64,000 bases of DNA from assembly GCF_902706295.1 (NCBI RefSeq), contig NZ_CACSJJ010000002.1, positions 62,001 to 126,000 of the forward strand. The letters are read 5' to 3'. The DNA comes from Arthrobacter sp. 18067 (GTDB lineage: Bacteria > Actinomycetota > Actinomycetes > Actinomycetales > Micrococcaceae). The position numbers were made by a program, and so were the translations under genes. This document shows, one piece after another, positions 47,574 through 56,717 of this stretch. The number at the start of each line of letters is the position of its first letter. Within the stretch, counting starts at the first letter, position 1. The notes beneath the pieces are model-generated. The model did no database searches, was not told the DNA's origin, and saw nothing but the letters and a program-made list of their open reading frames with translations.

Positions 47574-49256
47574 CTAGTGGCTCAGGCTCTTCTGGTCTTC
47601 ACCAGCCGCAATGGCCTCGTGGTGGCCATGTGCGTGGGCGGCTTCGAGCTCCGCGGGAGTTGCGGGGGCAACACGGTCTTCGAAGAACCACTTGGAAAGA
47701 GCCGCGCGGCGCTTTTCCTTCCGGGTAACAACGCCATGTTCGTTCGGTTCGGCCGGCAGGGGAGCCAGTGATTCGAACCCAACGAGCTTGTAGCGCTTGT
47801 ACTCGTCCAGAGGAGCATGGACCTCTATGAACTCACCGTGGGGGAGTCGCACAATGCGGCCGGTTTCGCGGCCGTGCAAGGCAATCTCGCGGTCCTTGCG
47901 CTGGAGGGCCAACGCAATTCGCTTCGTCACGATGAAGGCAATGACCGGGCCGATGAAGAACAAAGTCCGGAGCCAGTAGGTCACATCGTTGAGGGACACA
48001 TGGAAGTGCGTCGCAATAAGGTCAGAACCAGCTGCAGCCCACATCACGCAGTACCAGGTGAAGCCTGCAACGCCGATCGCTGTCCTGGTGGGAGCGTTGC
48101 GCGGACGATCGAGAACGTGGTGTTCGCGGTTGTCCTTGGTGATCCAGCGTTCGATCCACGGGTACATGAACAGCACGGTGAAGATGATTCCGGCGGGTAC
48201 AAGTGCCGGAAGCAATACGTTCAACGTCAAGGTACGTCCGAAGATGACCCACTCGAAGTGGAAGTCGTTGATCACGCCAGGCATGAGGCGCAGGGCGCCA
48301 TCTACGAAGCCGATGTACCAGTCAGGCTGGGTGCCGGCCGAAACCGGAGAGGGATCATAGGGGCCGTAGTTCCAGATCGGGTTGATCGTGAACGCGGCCG
48401 CCATGAGTGCCAGGACGCCGAAGACGATGAAGAAGAATCCACCGGCCTTGGCTGCGTAGACCGGGCCGAGGGGGTAACCGACGACGTTGCCGTCATTGCG
48501 ACCGGGGCCGGGGTACTGGGTGTGCTTGTGCACAACCACCATGAAGAGGTGGATCACGATCATCAACAGGATGAGCGCGGGAACCAGCAGGATGTGCAGG
48601 ACATACAAGCGGCCGATAATCGCGGTACCCGGGAATTCTCCACCGAACAGGAAGAACGAGGTGTACGTGCCGATAACCGGGATCGACTTGATCACGCCGT
48701 CGATGATGCGCAGGCCGTTACCGGAGAGCAGGTCATCGGGGAGAGAGTAGCCGGTGAATCCGGCTGCCATGGCCAGGATGAGCAGGACGCCACCCACAAC
48801 CCAGTTCATTTCGCGGGGCTTACGGAAAGCGCCCGTGAAGAAGACACGCAGCATGTGAACACCCAGGGATGCCACGAACAGCAGGGCTGCCCAGTGGTGC
48901 ACCTGGCGCATGAACAGGCCGCCACGGACGTCGAACGAGATGTTCAGCGATGAGCTGTAGGCAACGGACATTTCGACGTTGTACAGCGGCGTGTACGAAC
49001 CCTGGTAGTGGGTTTCCGCCATGGACGGATCGAAGAAGAACGTCAGGAAGGTACCTGACATCAGCAGGATGACGAAGGAGTACAGCGCCACCTCACCGAA
49101 CATGAACGACCAGTGGTCGGGGAAGACCTTCCGGCCGAACTCACGCAGGATGCCGGAGCCACCCACACGCTCGTCCACGAAGTTGGTGAAACTACCAACC
49201 TTGGTCTTCGGAACGAAGGGGGCTTCAGCTGTTGATGAGGCGCTCATGCTCGTCAC
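47574..49256 (-). CDS. qcrB: Cytochrome bc1 complex cytochrome b subunit
   Basis: Membrane subunit holding two b hemes and the quinol sites. Heme histidines are in VHHWAALLFVASLGVHMLR and in LVPALILLMIVIHLFM. The Q-site motif PEW is replaced by the actinobacterial PDW in TQPDWYIGFVDGALR. A long C-terminal extension follows (total 560). Starts are GTG 49256 or ATG 49247; both overlap the end of qcrA. Last gene of ctaE-qcrC-qcrA-qcrB. Confidence 0.96.
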   Translation of the reverse strand: MTSMSASSTAEAPFVPKTKVGSFTNFVDERVGGSGILREFGRKVFPDHWSFMFGEVALYSFVILLMSGTFLTFFFDPSMAETHYQGSYTPLYNVEMSVAYSSSLNISFDVRGGLFMRQVHHWAALLFVASLGVHMLRVFFTGAFRKPREMNWVVGGVLLILAMAAGFTGYSLPDDLLSGNGLRIIDGVIKSIPVIGTYTSFFLFGGEFPGTAIIGRLYVLHILLVPALILLMIVIHLFMVVVHKHTQYPGPGRNDGNVVGYPLGPVYAAKAGGFFFIVFGVLALMAAAFTINPIWNYGPYDPSPVSAGTQPDWYIGFVDGALRLMPGVINDFHFEWVIFGRTLTLNVLLPALVPAGIIFTVLFMYPWIERWITKDNREHHVLDRPRNAPTRTAIGVAGFTWYCVMWAAAGSDLIATHFHVSLNDVTYWLRTLFFIGPVIAFIVTKRIALALQRKDREIALHGRETGRIVRLPHGEFIEVHAPLDEYKRYKLVGFESLAPLPAEPNEHGVVTRKEKRRAALSKWFFEDRVAPATPAELEAAHAHGHHEAIAAGEDQKSLSH

Positions 49257-50295
49257 GCTCCCAGTAACTCGGTCCTACAGGTTCTCTGAAGTCGCTCGTG
49301 GCGACGAGGTAGCCCTCTGCGTCAACTGCGATGGGCAGCTGGGGGAGCGGACGGCTTGCCGGTCCGAAGATGACCTTGCATTCCCGCGTCAGGTCAAAAG
49401 TGGACTGGTGGCAGGGGCACAGAAGGTGGTGCGTCTGCTGCTCATAAAGTGCAACCGGGCATCCGACGTGCGTGCAGATCTTGGAGTAGGCAACGATTCC
49501 GTTGTAGCTCCAGCTTTCGCGGCCCTCGGAGGGGTTCAAGGAGTTGGGATCCAGGCGCATCAGCAGGACGACTGCTTTTGCCTTCTCGTTCAGCTTGCCC
49601 TCGTGAAGCTCGTTGAGCCCTTCGGGAATGACGTGGAAGGCTGAACCAATGGTGACGTCCGACGCCTTGATGGGGGTGCCATCAGGGTCACGGGTCAGGC
49701 GCTTCAGCTTTCCGTCCTGGGGAGCCCACATGGTGTGCGCCAGGGCGTCGTCGGGACGTGGTCCCAGGTCGCCGAAGATGGCGAGAGCGGGCAGCGGGGC
49801 CAGCGCAACGGCACCAAGAAGGGTGTTGCGGATCAGCGGACGGCGCTTGATGCCGGTCTCTTCGACGATGTCATCGACGATCCGGACGGCCGCTTGGCGA
49901 TCTTCTTCGGTACGGATAGCGTGGCGCTCTTCAGACACTTCGTGGTCGGGCATCAGGGCCTTGGCCCAGTGCACGATGCCGGTGCCGATTCCAAGCATTG
50001 CGAAGGCCGTACCGAGTCCCAGAAGAAGGTTCTGGGTACGGATGGTCGCAATGGTGGTGTCGTCGCCAAGGTCGATGGCAAAGTATGCCACCAGGAAGAC
50101 CAGCGTACCGATGACGGAGGTGCCAAACAGAATGGCTACCTGACGCTCGGCTCGCTTTGCGGCTACCGGGTCCGTGTCAGCCAGGCGCAAACGATGCGGA
50201 GGGAGTCCAGGATCCTGGAACTTCTCCACCTCATTCTGACCAGCCGTAGCTACGGTGCCCGAGTGGTTCGGACTGCCGTCACTATGGTTGCCCAT
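49225..50295 (-). CDS. qcrA: Rieske iron-sulfur subunit of bc1 complex
   Basis: Carries the [2Fe-2S] cluster bound by CTHVGC and CPCHQS. Three hydrophobic segments precede it (VAILFGTSVIGTLVFLVAYF, LLLGLGTAFAMLGIGTGIVH, LLGAVALAPLPALAIFGDL), the actinobacterial topology. ATG 50295 is preferred (AGGATGAGG upstream); an ATG at 50307 is too near it. Length is 356. It overlaps qcrB. Confidence 0.96.
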   Translation of the reverse strand: MGNHSDGSPNHSGTVATAGQNEVEKFQDPGLPPHRLRLADTDPVAAKRAERQVAILFGTSVIGTLVFLVAYFAIDLGDDTTIATIRTQNLLLGLGTAFAMLGIGTGIVHWAKALMPDHEVSEERHAIRTEEDRQAAVRIVDDIVEETGIKRRPLIRNTLLGAVALAPLPALAIFGDLGPRPDDALAHTMWAPQDGKLKRLTRDPDGTPIKASDVTIGSAFHVIPEGLNELHEGKLNEKAKAVVLLMRLDPNSLNPSEGRESWSYNGIVAYSKICTHVGCPVALYEQQTHHLLCPCHQSTFDLTRECKVIFGPASRPLPQLPIAVDAEGYLVATSDFREPVGPSYWERDEHERLINS

Positions 50296-50392
50296 AATTC
50301 GCCTCATCCTTCTCTCGTTGTCCCGGCCGGAGCCGAGTTATTTTCAGTTTCAAACTGCTGACCGTGCAGCAGGAGTTTTTGTCGTGTCCGGA

Positions 50393-51181
50393 TCAGGACG
50401 TACGGGACGTCAGCCAGATCGTGAAAGCGATGATGACACCCAAGCCAGCGACCCAAACGAAGAGACCTTCCGACACGGGGCCCAGTGAACCCAGGTCAGC
50501 GCCGCCGGGTGAACCGTTGGCTTCGATGGTCTTCAGGAACGTGATGATGTCGCGCTTGTCTTCAGGCGTGATGTTGGAATCATTGAAGACAGGCATGTTC
50601 TGCGGGCCGGTCGCCATGGCTTCGTAGATGTGCTCTGCGCTGACACCTGCCAACGCGGGGGCGAACTTACCGCGGGTCAGGGCGCCGCCGGCAGCGGCTG
50701 CGTTGTGGCACATGGCGCAGTTGACGCGGAAGAGTTCGCCACCGTTGGCTGCGTCTCCCTTGCCGTCGAGGAGGTGTTCCTCGGGGATGGCCGGACCTGC
50801 GCCGAGGGAAGCAACGTAGGCAGCGAGCTGCTTGGTCTGCTCCTCATTGAACTGGGCGGGCTTCTGCTGGGCCTGCGGGCCGCTCATCTGCATGGGCATA
50901 CGACCGGTACCAACTTGGAAGTCAACTGCAGCTGCGCCCACGCCGACCAGCGAGGGGCCGTCCTGGGTTCCGGACGCACCCATGCCGTGGCAGGTGGCGC
51001 AGTTGGCGGCAAAAAGCTTGCCGCCTTCTTCTACGTCACTTGCGCTGAAGCTTGTGGTATCGGCCTTGGCCTGGTTGACAGTTGTGGCAACGGCGTAGAG
51101 CCCACCAGTGAGGAGGAGGCCCATCAACAGCAGCGCTATGGCTGCCAGTGGGTGACGTCGCTTCTGCGAGAGTGCCTTCAC
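50393..51181 (-). CDS. qcrC: Di-heme cytochrome c subunit of bc1 complex
   Basis: Membrane-bound cytochrome cc with two heme sites, CATCH (61-65) and CAMCH (155-159), and likely axial Met in GRMPM and QNMPVF. It has an N-terminal anchor (PLAAIALLLMGLLLTGGLYA) and a C-terminal span (LFVWVAGLGVIIAFTIWLTS). Two hemes let it pass electrons straight to CtaC, with no soluble cytochrome c. GTG 51181 has AAAGGAAC upstream. Length is 262. Confidence 0.96.
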   Translation of the reverse strand: MKALSQKRRHPLAAIALLLMGLLLTGGLYAVATTVNQAKADTTSFSASDVEEGGKLFAANCATCHGMGASGTQDGPSLVGVGAAAVDFQVGTGRMPMQMSGPQAQQKPAQFNEEQTKQLAAYVASLGAGPAIPEEHLLDGKGDAANGGELFRVNCAMCHNAAAAGGALTRGKFAPALAGVSAEHIYEAMATGPQNMPVFNDSNITPEDKRDIITFLKTIEANGSPGGADLGSLGPVSEGLFVWVAGLGVIIAFTIWLTSRTS

Positions 51182-51269
51182 GTGGTGGTTCCTTTATTCG
51201 ATCCTGCGTCGGCTCCGCGAGCCGCTTCTTGAAATTCTGCCTCTTGTAGAAAAAGAGTCAAAGCCGGGC

Positions 51270-51908
51270 TTACTTGAGGACGTAGATGACCAGGAAGAGG
51301 CCGATCCACACAACGTCAACGAAGTGCCAGTAGTACGAGGTGACGATCGCCGACGTAGCTTCAAAGTGCCCGAACTTCTTGGCCGCAAAGGCGCGGCCGA
51401 TGATGAACAGGAACGCGATCAGGCCGCCAATGACGTGCAGGCCGTGGAAGCCGGTTGTCATGTAGAAGGCGGAGCCGTAGGCGTTGGACGACAGGGATAC
51501 GTGCTCCGAGACGAGCATGGCGTATTCCGTGGTCTGGCCGGCTACGAAGAAGGCACCCATGATGAAGGTAAGGACAAACCATTCAGTCATGCCCCAGCGG
51601 GTGAATTGGAGCGGGCCGCCCGTGCGGCGTGGTTCGAGCCGCTCGGCGGCGAAGACGCCCATCTGGCAAGTAAACGAACTTGCCACAAGGACGATGGTGT
51701 TGACGAGCGCAAACGGGAAGTTGAGCTTGGCCGTCTCCTCGGCCCACATCAATCCGGATGTGGAGCGCAGGGTGAAGTACATGGCAAAGAGGCCGGCGAA
51801 GAACATCAATTCACTGGACAGCCAAACAACGGTTCCAACAGAAACCAGGTTGGGGCGGTTCAGCGTCGGGTGCGCCGGGGTACTGGGGGCATGGGTCGCA
51901 GATGTCAC
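51270..51908 (-). CDS. ctaE: Cytochrome c oxidase subunit III
   Basis: Five-helix membrane subunit stabilising the aa3 oxidase. Landmarks are [54 protein letters not shown] and [23 protein letters not shown] 51908 gives 212 residues; the frame opens at 51944 but the extra residues do not fit the family. It is first in the minus-strand operon; no clear ribosome site is seen at the start, so a leaderless mRNA is possible. Confidence 0.95.
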   Translation of the reverse strand: MTSATHAPSTPAHPTLNRPNLVSVGTVVWLSSELMFFAGLFAMYFTLRSTSGLMWAEETAKLNFPFALVNTIVLVASSFTCQMGVFAAERLEPRRTGGPLQFTRWGMTEWFVLTFIMGAFFVAGQTTEYAMLVSEHVSLSSNAYGSAFYMTTGFHGLHVIGGLIAFLFIIGRAFAAKKFGHFEATSAIVTSYYWHFVDVVWIGLFLVIYVLK

Positions 51909-52056
51909 AAGGACATTATGTCTGTAAAAGTCCAGACTTCCCAATGCAAACCACCGATTCGGGAGACTTTTTCTACAAAGACGCGAAATCGCGCGGAAAA
52001 GTTCCCGGCCGCGTTCACATTGGTCATCGGCGTGGCTGGCTCGATAGCATCAGGGA

Positions 52057-53115
52057 GTGACTTCTCCGGCATCGGCACCTGCAGCCAGCAATACCTGGCC
52101 AGGGCTCATCTCAGCACTGATCAACGGCGACGACCTTGCAGTGGGCAACACAGAGTGGGCCATGAACACCATCATGGCCGGCGAAGCGACTCCGGCGCAG
52201 ATCGCCGGCTTCCTGGTCGCGTTGCGCGCCAAGGGCGAAACTGTCGAAGAGCTGGCCGGCCTTGTTGAAGCAATGGTCCAGCACGCCAATGCGATCGACA
52301 TCTCCGGGCAGAAGCTGGATATTGTGGGGACCGGGGGAGACCGGCTGAACACCGTCAACATCTCCACCATGGCAGCGCTCGTGGCTGCCGGGGCCGGTGC
52401 CAAAGTAGTCAAGCATGGAAACAGGGCCGCTTCTTCGACGTCCGGCTCCGCCGACGTGCTGGAAGCCTTGGGCGTCCGCCTGGACCTTTCGATTGAACAG
52501 GTGGCGCGAAACGCCGAAGAGGCCGGAATCACGTTCTGTTTCGCACAGGTCTTTCACCCCTCCTTCCGGCACACTGCTGTCCCGCGCCGGGAACTCGCCG
52601 TTCCAACGGCATTCAATTTCCTTGGTCCGATGACCAATCCTGCGCATGTACAGGCTTCGGCCGTCGGCGTAGCCAATGCCCGGATGGCACCGCTGGTGGC
52701 AGGAGTCCTGGCGCGCCGCGGCAGTCGTGGACTGGTTTTCCGGGGTGATGATGGCCTTGATGAACTCACGCCCACCGGGCCATCAACAGTTTGGGAAATC
52801 AGGAACGGAACGGTCACCGAGCAGGTGTTCTCTCCGGCGGATCTTGGAATTGGGCCATCAACGGTGGCCGACCTTCGCGGCGGCGACGCCGCTGCAAACG
52901 CAGGCGTAGTCCGGGACATCCTTGACGGGAAGACAGGTCCGGTACGGGACGCCGTCCTACTCAACGCCGCAGCGGGACTGGTGTCTTTCGATCTGCATGC
53001 CGAAGGAAGCCTGACCGCGCGCATGCGTAGTGCGTTCACCCGTGCAGCAGAATCCATTGATTCGGGCAAGGCTGCCGAAGTGCTCGCGAAGTGGACCGAA
53101 CTCAGCCGGAGTTGA
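52057..53115 (+). CDS. trpD: Anthranilate phosphoribosyltransferase
   Basis: Second step of tryptophan synthesis, adding phosphoribosyl to anthranilate. The glycine-rich PRPP loop is [17 protein letters not shown], followed by [24 protein letters not shown] and the conserved [11 protein letters not shown]. Length is 352. GTG 52057 has AGGGA very close upstream, a short spacing. It is isolated from other trp genes, as in many actinobacteria, and divergent from ctaE. Confidence 0.96.
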   Translation: MTSPASAPAASNTWPGLISALINGDDLAVGNTEWAMNTIMAGEATPAQIAGFLVALRAKGETVEELAGLVEAMVQHANAIDISGQKLDIVGTGGDRLNTVNISTMAALVAAGAGAKVVKHGNRAASSTSGSADVLEALGVRLDLSIEQVARNAEEAGITFCFAQVFHPSFRHTAVPRRELAVPTAFNFLGPMTNPAHVQASAVGVANARMAPLVAGVLARRGSRGLVFRGDDGLDELTPTGPSTVWEIRNGTVTEQVFSPADLGIGPSTVADLRGGDAAANAGVVRDILDGKTGPVRDAVLLNAAAGLVSFDLHAEGSLTARMRSAFTRAAESIDSGKAAEVLAKWTELSRS

Positions 53116-53151
53116 ACCCGGACCGTCCTACCGCTTCCCGAACTTCAACTA

Positions 53152-53430
53152 TTACTCGAACCCCAGCGCGAAGGCGGCGTCGAGATCGTGTTGGGAGTAG
53201 GCGCGGAAGGCTATGTGGGTGGTGGTGTGGACCACTGAGTCAACCTTCGAAAGGCGGTCAGCGATCACGTCCGCAAGTTCGTCGTGCTTGGTGACCCTTG
53301 CTACCGCAATGAGATCCCACTCACCGGTGACGGAATAGACCTCGCTGATGCCTTGAATGGCAGAGATTTGCTCAGCTGTCTCCGGGATGCGTGAGGCATC
53401 GGTCTTGATCAGGACGAAAGCGGTGATCAC
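53152..53430 (-). CDS. Stand-alone Lrp/AsnC ligand-binding (RAM) protein
   Basis: A 92-residue single RAM domain with no helix-turn-helix: ITAFVLIKTDASRIPETAEQ, ISEVYSVTGEWDLIAVARV and a final beta strand HTTTHIAFRAYS. Such small proteins bind amino acids and form octamers or modulate full-length Lrp proteins. GTG 53430 has GGAAAGG upstream. It is convergent with trpD; a role in amino-acid sensing is plausible but unproven. Confidence 0.88.
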   Translation of the reverse strand: MITAFVLIKTDASRIPETAEQISAIQGISEVYSVTGEWDLIAVARVTKHDELADVIADRLSKVDSVVHTTTHIAFRAYSQHDLDAAFALGFE

Positions 53431-53502
53431 GTGGGGCCTTTCCGGAAAAGCATCGTTGCGGACTGTTTCCAGCGTAGTGCATTCGCCGGTGCCGCGACCT
53501 GA

Positions 53503-53913
53503 TCAAACACGGCGTTGCCGTCTACGGGCCGCGCGCACCAACAACGCAACCAACGCACGGTATCCGAGCAGCAAAACCGCGAGGCTGATCAGCGCCACTA
53601 TGACGAAGGGCAACACCACCGTTTGGCCGGTGGCAGCCCTCAGCAGCATTCCAACAAGCACCGCGCCGATCCAGATGACTACGCCGGTCGGCCACAACGC
53701 AAACGGGGCCCGCCATGCGCGGGAGACCATCCAGGCGATGGCTGCTCCGGCGAGGAATGGCCACGCCGTGGAGAAGGCCCCGGAGACAATGTCGCCGCGT
53801 GCGTGCGCGTCCCGGCCGATAGCAGCGAAAACAAGGATCAGCAGGACGTCGGCAAGTGCTGCGGGGATCCATGATCTGGATGATGAAAGCATGCTCCTGA
53901 CAATATCCGGCAT
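53503..53913 (-). CDS. DUF3054 membrane protein
   Basis: A 136-residue protein with about four hydrophobic segments (WIPAALADVLLILVFAAIG, FSTAWPFLAGAAIAWMVS, WPTGVVIWIGAVLVGMLL, VVLPFVIVALISLAVLLLGY) and an Arg-rich end. The motif AIGRDAHARGD between helices 1 and 2 is typical of DUF3054. ATG 53913 is used; ATG 53892 is an alternative and neither has a good ribosome site. Function unknown. Confidence 0.8.
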   Translation of the reverse strand: MPDIVRSMLSSSRSWIPAALADVLLILVFAAIGRDAHARGDIVSGAFSTAWPFLAGAAIAWMVSRAWRAPFALWPTGVVIWIGAVLVGMLLRAATGQTVVLPFVIVALISLAVLLLGYRALVALLVRAARRRQRRV

Positions 53914-54019
53914 GGGCCACACGAGCGAAGTCGGGGCTGCGGTGCAGCCCTTGCCTGTGGCCGGCCGTGGCGGCCATGATGGCAGGAGCCGACGGACCAA
54001 CCCAGCTCTGGAGGACACC

Positions 54020-54397
54020 TTGAGATTTGTTCAAGTGGCCCAGCACGCCGAGGATCTGCAGCGCGCGGCCGCCTTCTACTCTGCGCTGCTGGACGCCCAA
54101 CCAAGGGCCCTGTTCGAACCCCCTGGACTCCTGTTTTTTGATGTAGGTGGTGTCCGGCTCTTGCTGGAGAGGGGAGCGCCTTCTGCCCTGATCTACTTGG
54201 AGGTGGGCGACCTTCACGGAACTGTGGCGGCACTCCGGAGCCGGGGCGTGAGGATCATCGCCGAGCCACACATGATTTTTGCCCATAATGACGACTCCTT
54301 GGGACCCCGGGATTCAGAAGAGTGGATGGCGTTCATTGAGGACAGCGAAGCCAACACCCTGGGGCTGGTCAGCCGGGTCCGCACCGCGGGGGACTAG
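54020..54397 (+). CDS. VOC family protein (glyoxalase fold)
   Basis: A 125-residue vicinal-oxygen-chelate protein: LRFVQVAQHAEDLQRAAAFY, a middle GLLFFDVGGVRLLLERG, and IYLEVGDLHGTVAALRSRGV, then a final FIEDSEANTLGLVSR strand. Metal-type ligands (H, E) are placed as in the fold, but the substrate is unknown. The start is TTG 54020, with GGAGG at 54010-54014. It is first of three VOC genes in a row. Confidence 0.82.
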   Translation: MRFVQVAQHAEDLQRAAAFYSALLDAQPRALFEPPGLLFFDVGGVRLLLERGAPSALIYLEVGDLHGTVAALRSRGVRIIAEPHMIFAHNDDSLGPRDSEEWMAFIEDSEANTLGLVSRVRTAGD

Positions 54398-54540
54398 TGG
54401 TCTTCGCAGTCAGCAGCCCGGTGGTCCGGCGGGACAACCGACGTCGGATGGATTCGCCGTCGTGCGTTGTGCGCGGTGACCGGCGGTACTAGCCTCGGGT
54501 CGGGGGACCAGCGTTTCCCGCGATCCTTGAGGAGTGGTTG

Positions 54541-54996
54541 ATGCAAAATGTTTCCACGTGTTTATGGTTCGACGGCCAGGCGGCCGAGGCGGCGGAGTTC
54601 TACACGTCGACATTCGGGAACTCATCCATTGGCCAGGTCATGCCCGGGCCTGATGGCAATGCTCTTACCGTCGAATTCGAGATTGAGGGCAGGCAGTTCA
54701 TGGGCCTCAACGGGGGACCGGCTTTCACGTTCAACGAGGCAGTCTCGCTGGTGGTCAACTGCGACTCCCAGGAAGAAGTCGACCGGTATTGGGACGCCCT
54801 CCTTGCCGGGGGTGAGGAGAGCATGTGCGGTTGGCTGAAGGACAAGTTTGGCCTGTCGTGGCAGATTGTCCCCACAGCCATGTCCGGACTGCTGAACGGC
54901 CCGGATCCTGAAGGCTCACGGCGGGCAATGGAGGCAATGCTGAAAATGCGGAAACTGGACATCAATGCCTTGCAAAAGGCGTACGACGGCGGCTGA
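54541..54996 (+). CDS. VOC family protein (PhnB-like)
   Basis: A 151-residue protein of the PhnB/3-demethylubiquinone-methyltransferase-like VOC branch. It opens STCLWFDGQAAEAAEFYTS, has FEIEGRQFMGLNGGP, and ends with CGWLKDKFGLSWQIVPTAM, the branch's signature. ATG 54541 has GAGGAGTGG upstream. The true substrate is unknown; the methyltransferase name sometimes used is not supported. Confidence 0.87.
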   Translation: MQNVSTCLWFDGQAAEAAEFYTSTFGNSSIGQVMPGPDGNALTVEFEIEGRQFMGLNGGPAFTFNEAVSLVVNCDSQEEVDRYWDALLAGGEESMCGWLKDKFGLSWQIVPTAMSGLLNGPDPEGSRRAMEAMLKMRKLDINALQKAYDGG

Positions 54997-55085
54997 AAAC
55001 TTTGGGGGACAGGCGCCTCGCGGCGCTGCTAGCATGGCCGCACGGTGACGTGCGCACACACCACAACCATGAGGAGAACCGACCA

Positions 55086-55514
55086 ATGACAACCCGCCTC
55101 AATCCATACATTTCTTTCAAGGACAATGCCCGCGATGCCATCACCTTTTACGAATCAGTCTTTGGTGGCGAACTGAACATCAGCACATTCGGCGACTATC
55201 AGGCCAGTGAAGACCCTGCCGAGGCCAACAAGGTCATGCACTCCATGCTTGAGACGCCGGGTGGGTTGACGCTGATGGCCGCAGACACGCCCAATGGCAT
55301 GCAGTACAACCCCGGTGACAATATGTCTGTCTCGTTAAGCGGTGAATCCGCGGATGAAGCCGAGCTCCGTGGCTACTGGGACAAACTGGTCGACGGCGGA
55401 ACCGTGACGGTGCCCTTGGAAATGGCACCCTGGGGCGACACCTTTGGGATGTGCGTCGACAAGTTCGGAATCGGGTGGCTGGTTAACATCGCCGGGGCCC
55501 AACAAGGCCAATAG
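55086..55514 (+). CDS. VOC family protein (PhnB-like)
   Basis: A 142-residue protein with NPYISFKDNARDAITFYESV, then HSMLETPGGLTLMAADTPNG and WGDTFGMCVDKFGIGWLVNI. It is related to the previous gene but closer to the PhnB group. ATG 55086 has GAGGAGAA upstream. A terminator and a short tandem repeat follow. Confidence 0.87.
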   Translation: MTTRLNPYISFKDNARDAITFYESVFGGELNISTFGDYQASEDPAEANKVMHSMLETPGGLTLMAADTPNGMQYNPGDNMSVSLSGESADEAELRGYWDKLVDGGTVTVPLEMAPWGDTFGMCVDKFGIGWLVNIAGAQQGQ

Positions 55515-55546
55515 GCCTCAGGGCGACACGACGCGTTTTCACAATG

Positions 55547-55578
55547 AATGCCCCTTCCCGGCAGCGGGTTGGGGCATT
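55547..55578. terminator. Hairpin after third VOC gene
   Basis: AATGCCCC (55547-55554) pairs with GGGGCATT (55571-55578); the 16-base centre can add CCCG/CGGG. TATTGGTTT follows. It ends the VOC genes and may also serve the convergent regulator gene. Confidence 0.75.
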
Positions 55579-55588
55579 TATTGGTTTA

Positions 55589-55636
55589 ATCAGGGCGCCG
55601 CTTGATCAGGGCGCCGCTTGATCAGGGCGCCGCTTG
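55589..55636. repeat. 16-bp tandem repeat, 3 copies
   Basis: ATCAGGGCGCCGCTTG is repeated exactly at 55589-55604, 55605-55620 and 55621-55636, then a partial ATCAGGG. Each unit holds GGCGCC, and each junction makes TTGATCAGG. It lies directly after the stop of the minus-strand Lrp gene, outside both coding regions. The perfect identity suggests recent slippage, and copy number may vary between strains. Confidence 0.95.
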
Positions 55637-55637
55637 A

Positions 55638-56621
55638 TCAGGGGGTGCGCTTGCCGGTGGGATCCAGCCGGTGGCCAACGTGCTTGGGGGTTCGCAATAC
55701 GATGGAGCGGTCCATGATCTCGGCAAAAGGCAGCCTCTCACCCAATTGCCGCTCCAGTACGGTCATGTCCTCGATGCGGCGCAGCCATACGGCCATAAGG
55801 ATGGAGTACATGCCGCCCGTTGTAGTGACGAGTCGGACCTCTTCGAGCCCCGTTAGTCTTCCGGCCACTGCCTCCACCTTTGTCGCGGGGACCCGCATGA
55901 AATACCAGACGCTCACTGGCCACGGTGTGTAGGGCCGGGCAATCTCCAGTCTCAAGACAAGTCGTTGGTGGGCAACAAGTGTGGCCACCGCGTTCTTTGC
56001 CTTGGCAGGGCTGATGTCCAATCTTGCGGCGATGTCAGCCACCGATGCCCGACCGTCGGCCTTGAGGATAACCGCGAGTTGTTCTTCAATTTCGGGCGGC
56101 ATTTCCCGACCTGCCGGAACAGGGCGGGGCAGGTTCCGTTCAAGGAGGCGTGCCTCGGCGTCTTGAAGCGAACGCAAGCGCCACTGCTGGGCGTCAGCTA
56201 ACAACCTGATGGTCCTGTGTGTCCGGGTACTCCGAATACCTTCCACAGTGCAGAGCCGGTCGAGGAGGAACCGGCTTAGGTCAGCTTCTGTACGGCACAT
56301 CAAGGTGACTACCAGGTCCCGGCCGCCGGCAGTTTGGTCGATCGTCATGACTTCCTTCTCACCGGCCAGTTCTTCGGTTGCCCGAATAATGCTGGCGGGT
56401 GCGCAGTCGATCTCCACAACTGCTCCTGAATACTTCGCCCCGAGTCCTTTGTAGGCCGTAACCCACGCCAAGCCAGCCTCATGGAGTACGTTCCATCGCC
56501 GGGCAAGGGTGACGGCATCGGCGCCGACAATTGGTGCCAGCGCGGCCCATGGTGCCCGGGGGCGTATTTGGAGGGCGTGCAAGAGGCGGAGGTCGCGTTC
56601 GTCAAGATCGAAATCCTGCAT
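55638..56621 (-). CDS. Double-domain Lrp/AsnC transcription regulator
   Basis: A 327-residue protein with two Lrp units in tandem. The first has a helix-turn-helix (LDERDLRLLHALQIRPRAPW) and a RAM domain (YSGAVVEIDCAPASIIRAT). The second has IEEQLAVILKADGRASVADI, then AARLDISPAKAKNAVATLV, and a second RAM domain (VSVWYFMRVPATKVEAVAG). Fused AsnC-AsnC proteins are usual in actinobacteria; targets are unknown. The ATG start faces the sigma-factor gene. Confidence 0.88.
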   Translation of the reverse strand: MQDFDLDERDLRLLHALQIRPRAPWAALAPIVGADAVTLARRWNVLHEAGLAWVTAYKGLGAKYSGAVVEIDCAPASIIRATEELAGEKEVMTIDQTAGGRDLVVTLMCRTEADLSRFLLDRLCTVEGIRSTRTHRTIRLLADAQQWRLRSLQDAEARLLERNLPRPVPAGREMPPEIEEQLAVILKADGRASVADIAARLDISPAKAKNAVATLVAHQRLVLRLEIARPYTPWPVSVWYFMRVPATKVEAVAGRLTGLEEVRLVTTTGGMYSILMAVWLRRIEDMTVLERQLGERLPFAEIMDRSIVLRTPKHVGHRLDPTGKRTP

Positions 56622-56717
56622 TGATCCCCTTCTTATCGCAAATAGCCTGCATTGTGAGTGTATTCAATCACTTACTGCCTACTTTTGGGTCCCTTCACCC
56701 AATTTGGAAAGGCAGCC

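Noticed and set aside
55589-55636. Tandem repeat considered as a CRISPR array.
   Set aside because: Units are contiguous with no spacers, only 16 bp, and there are no cas genes.
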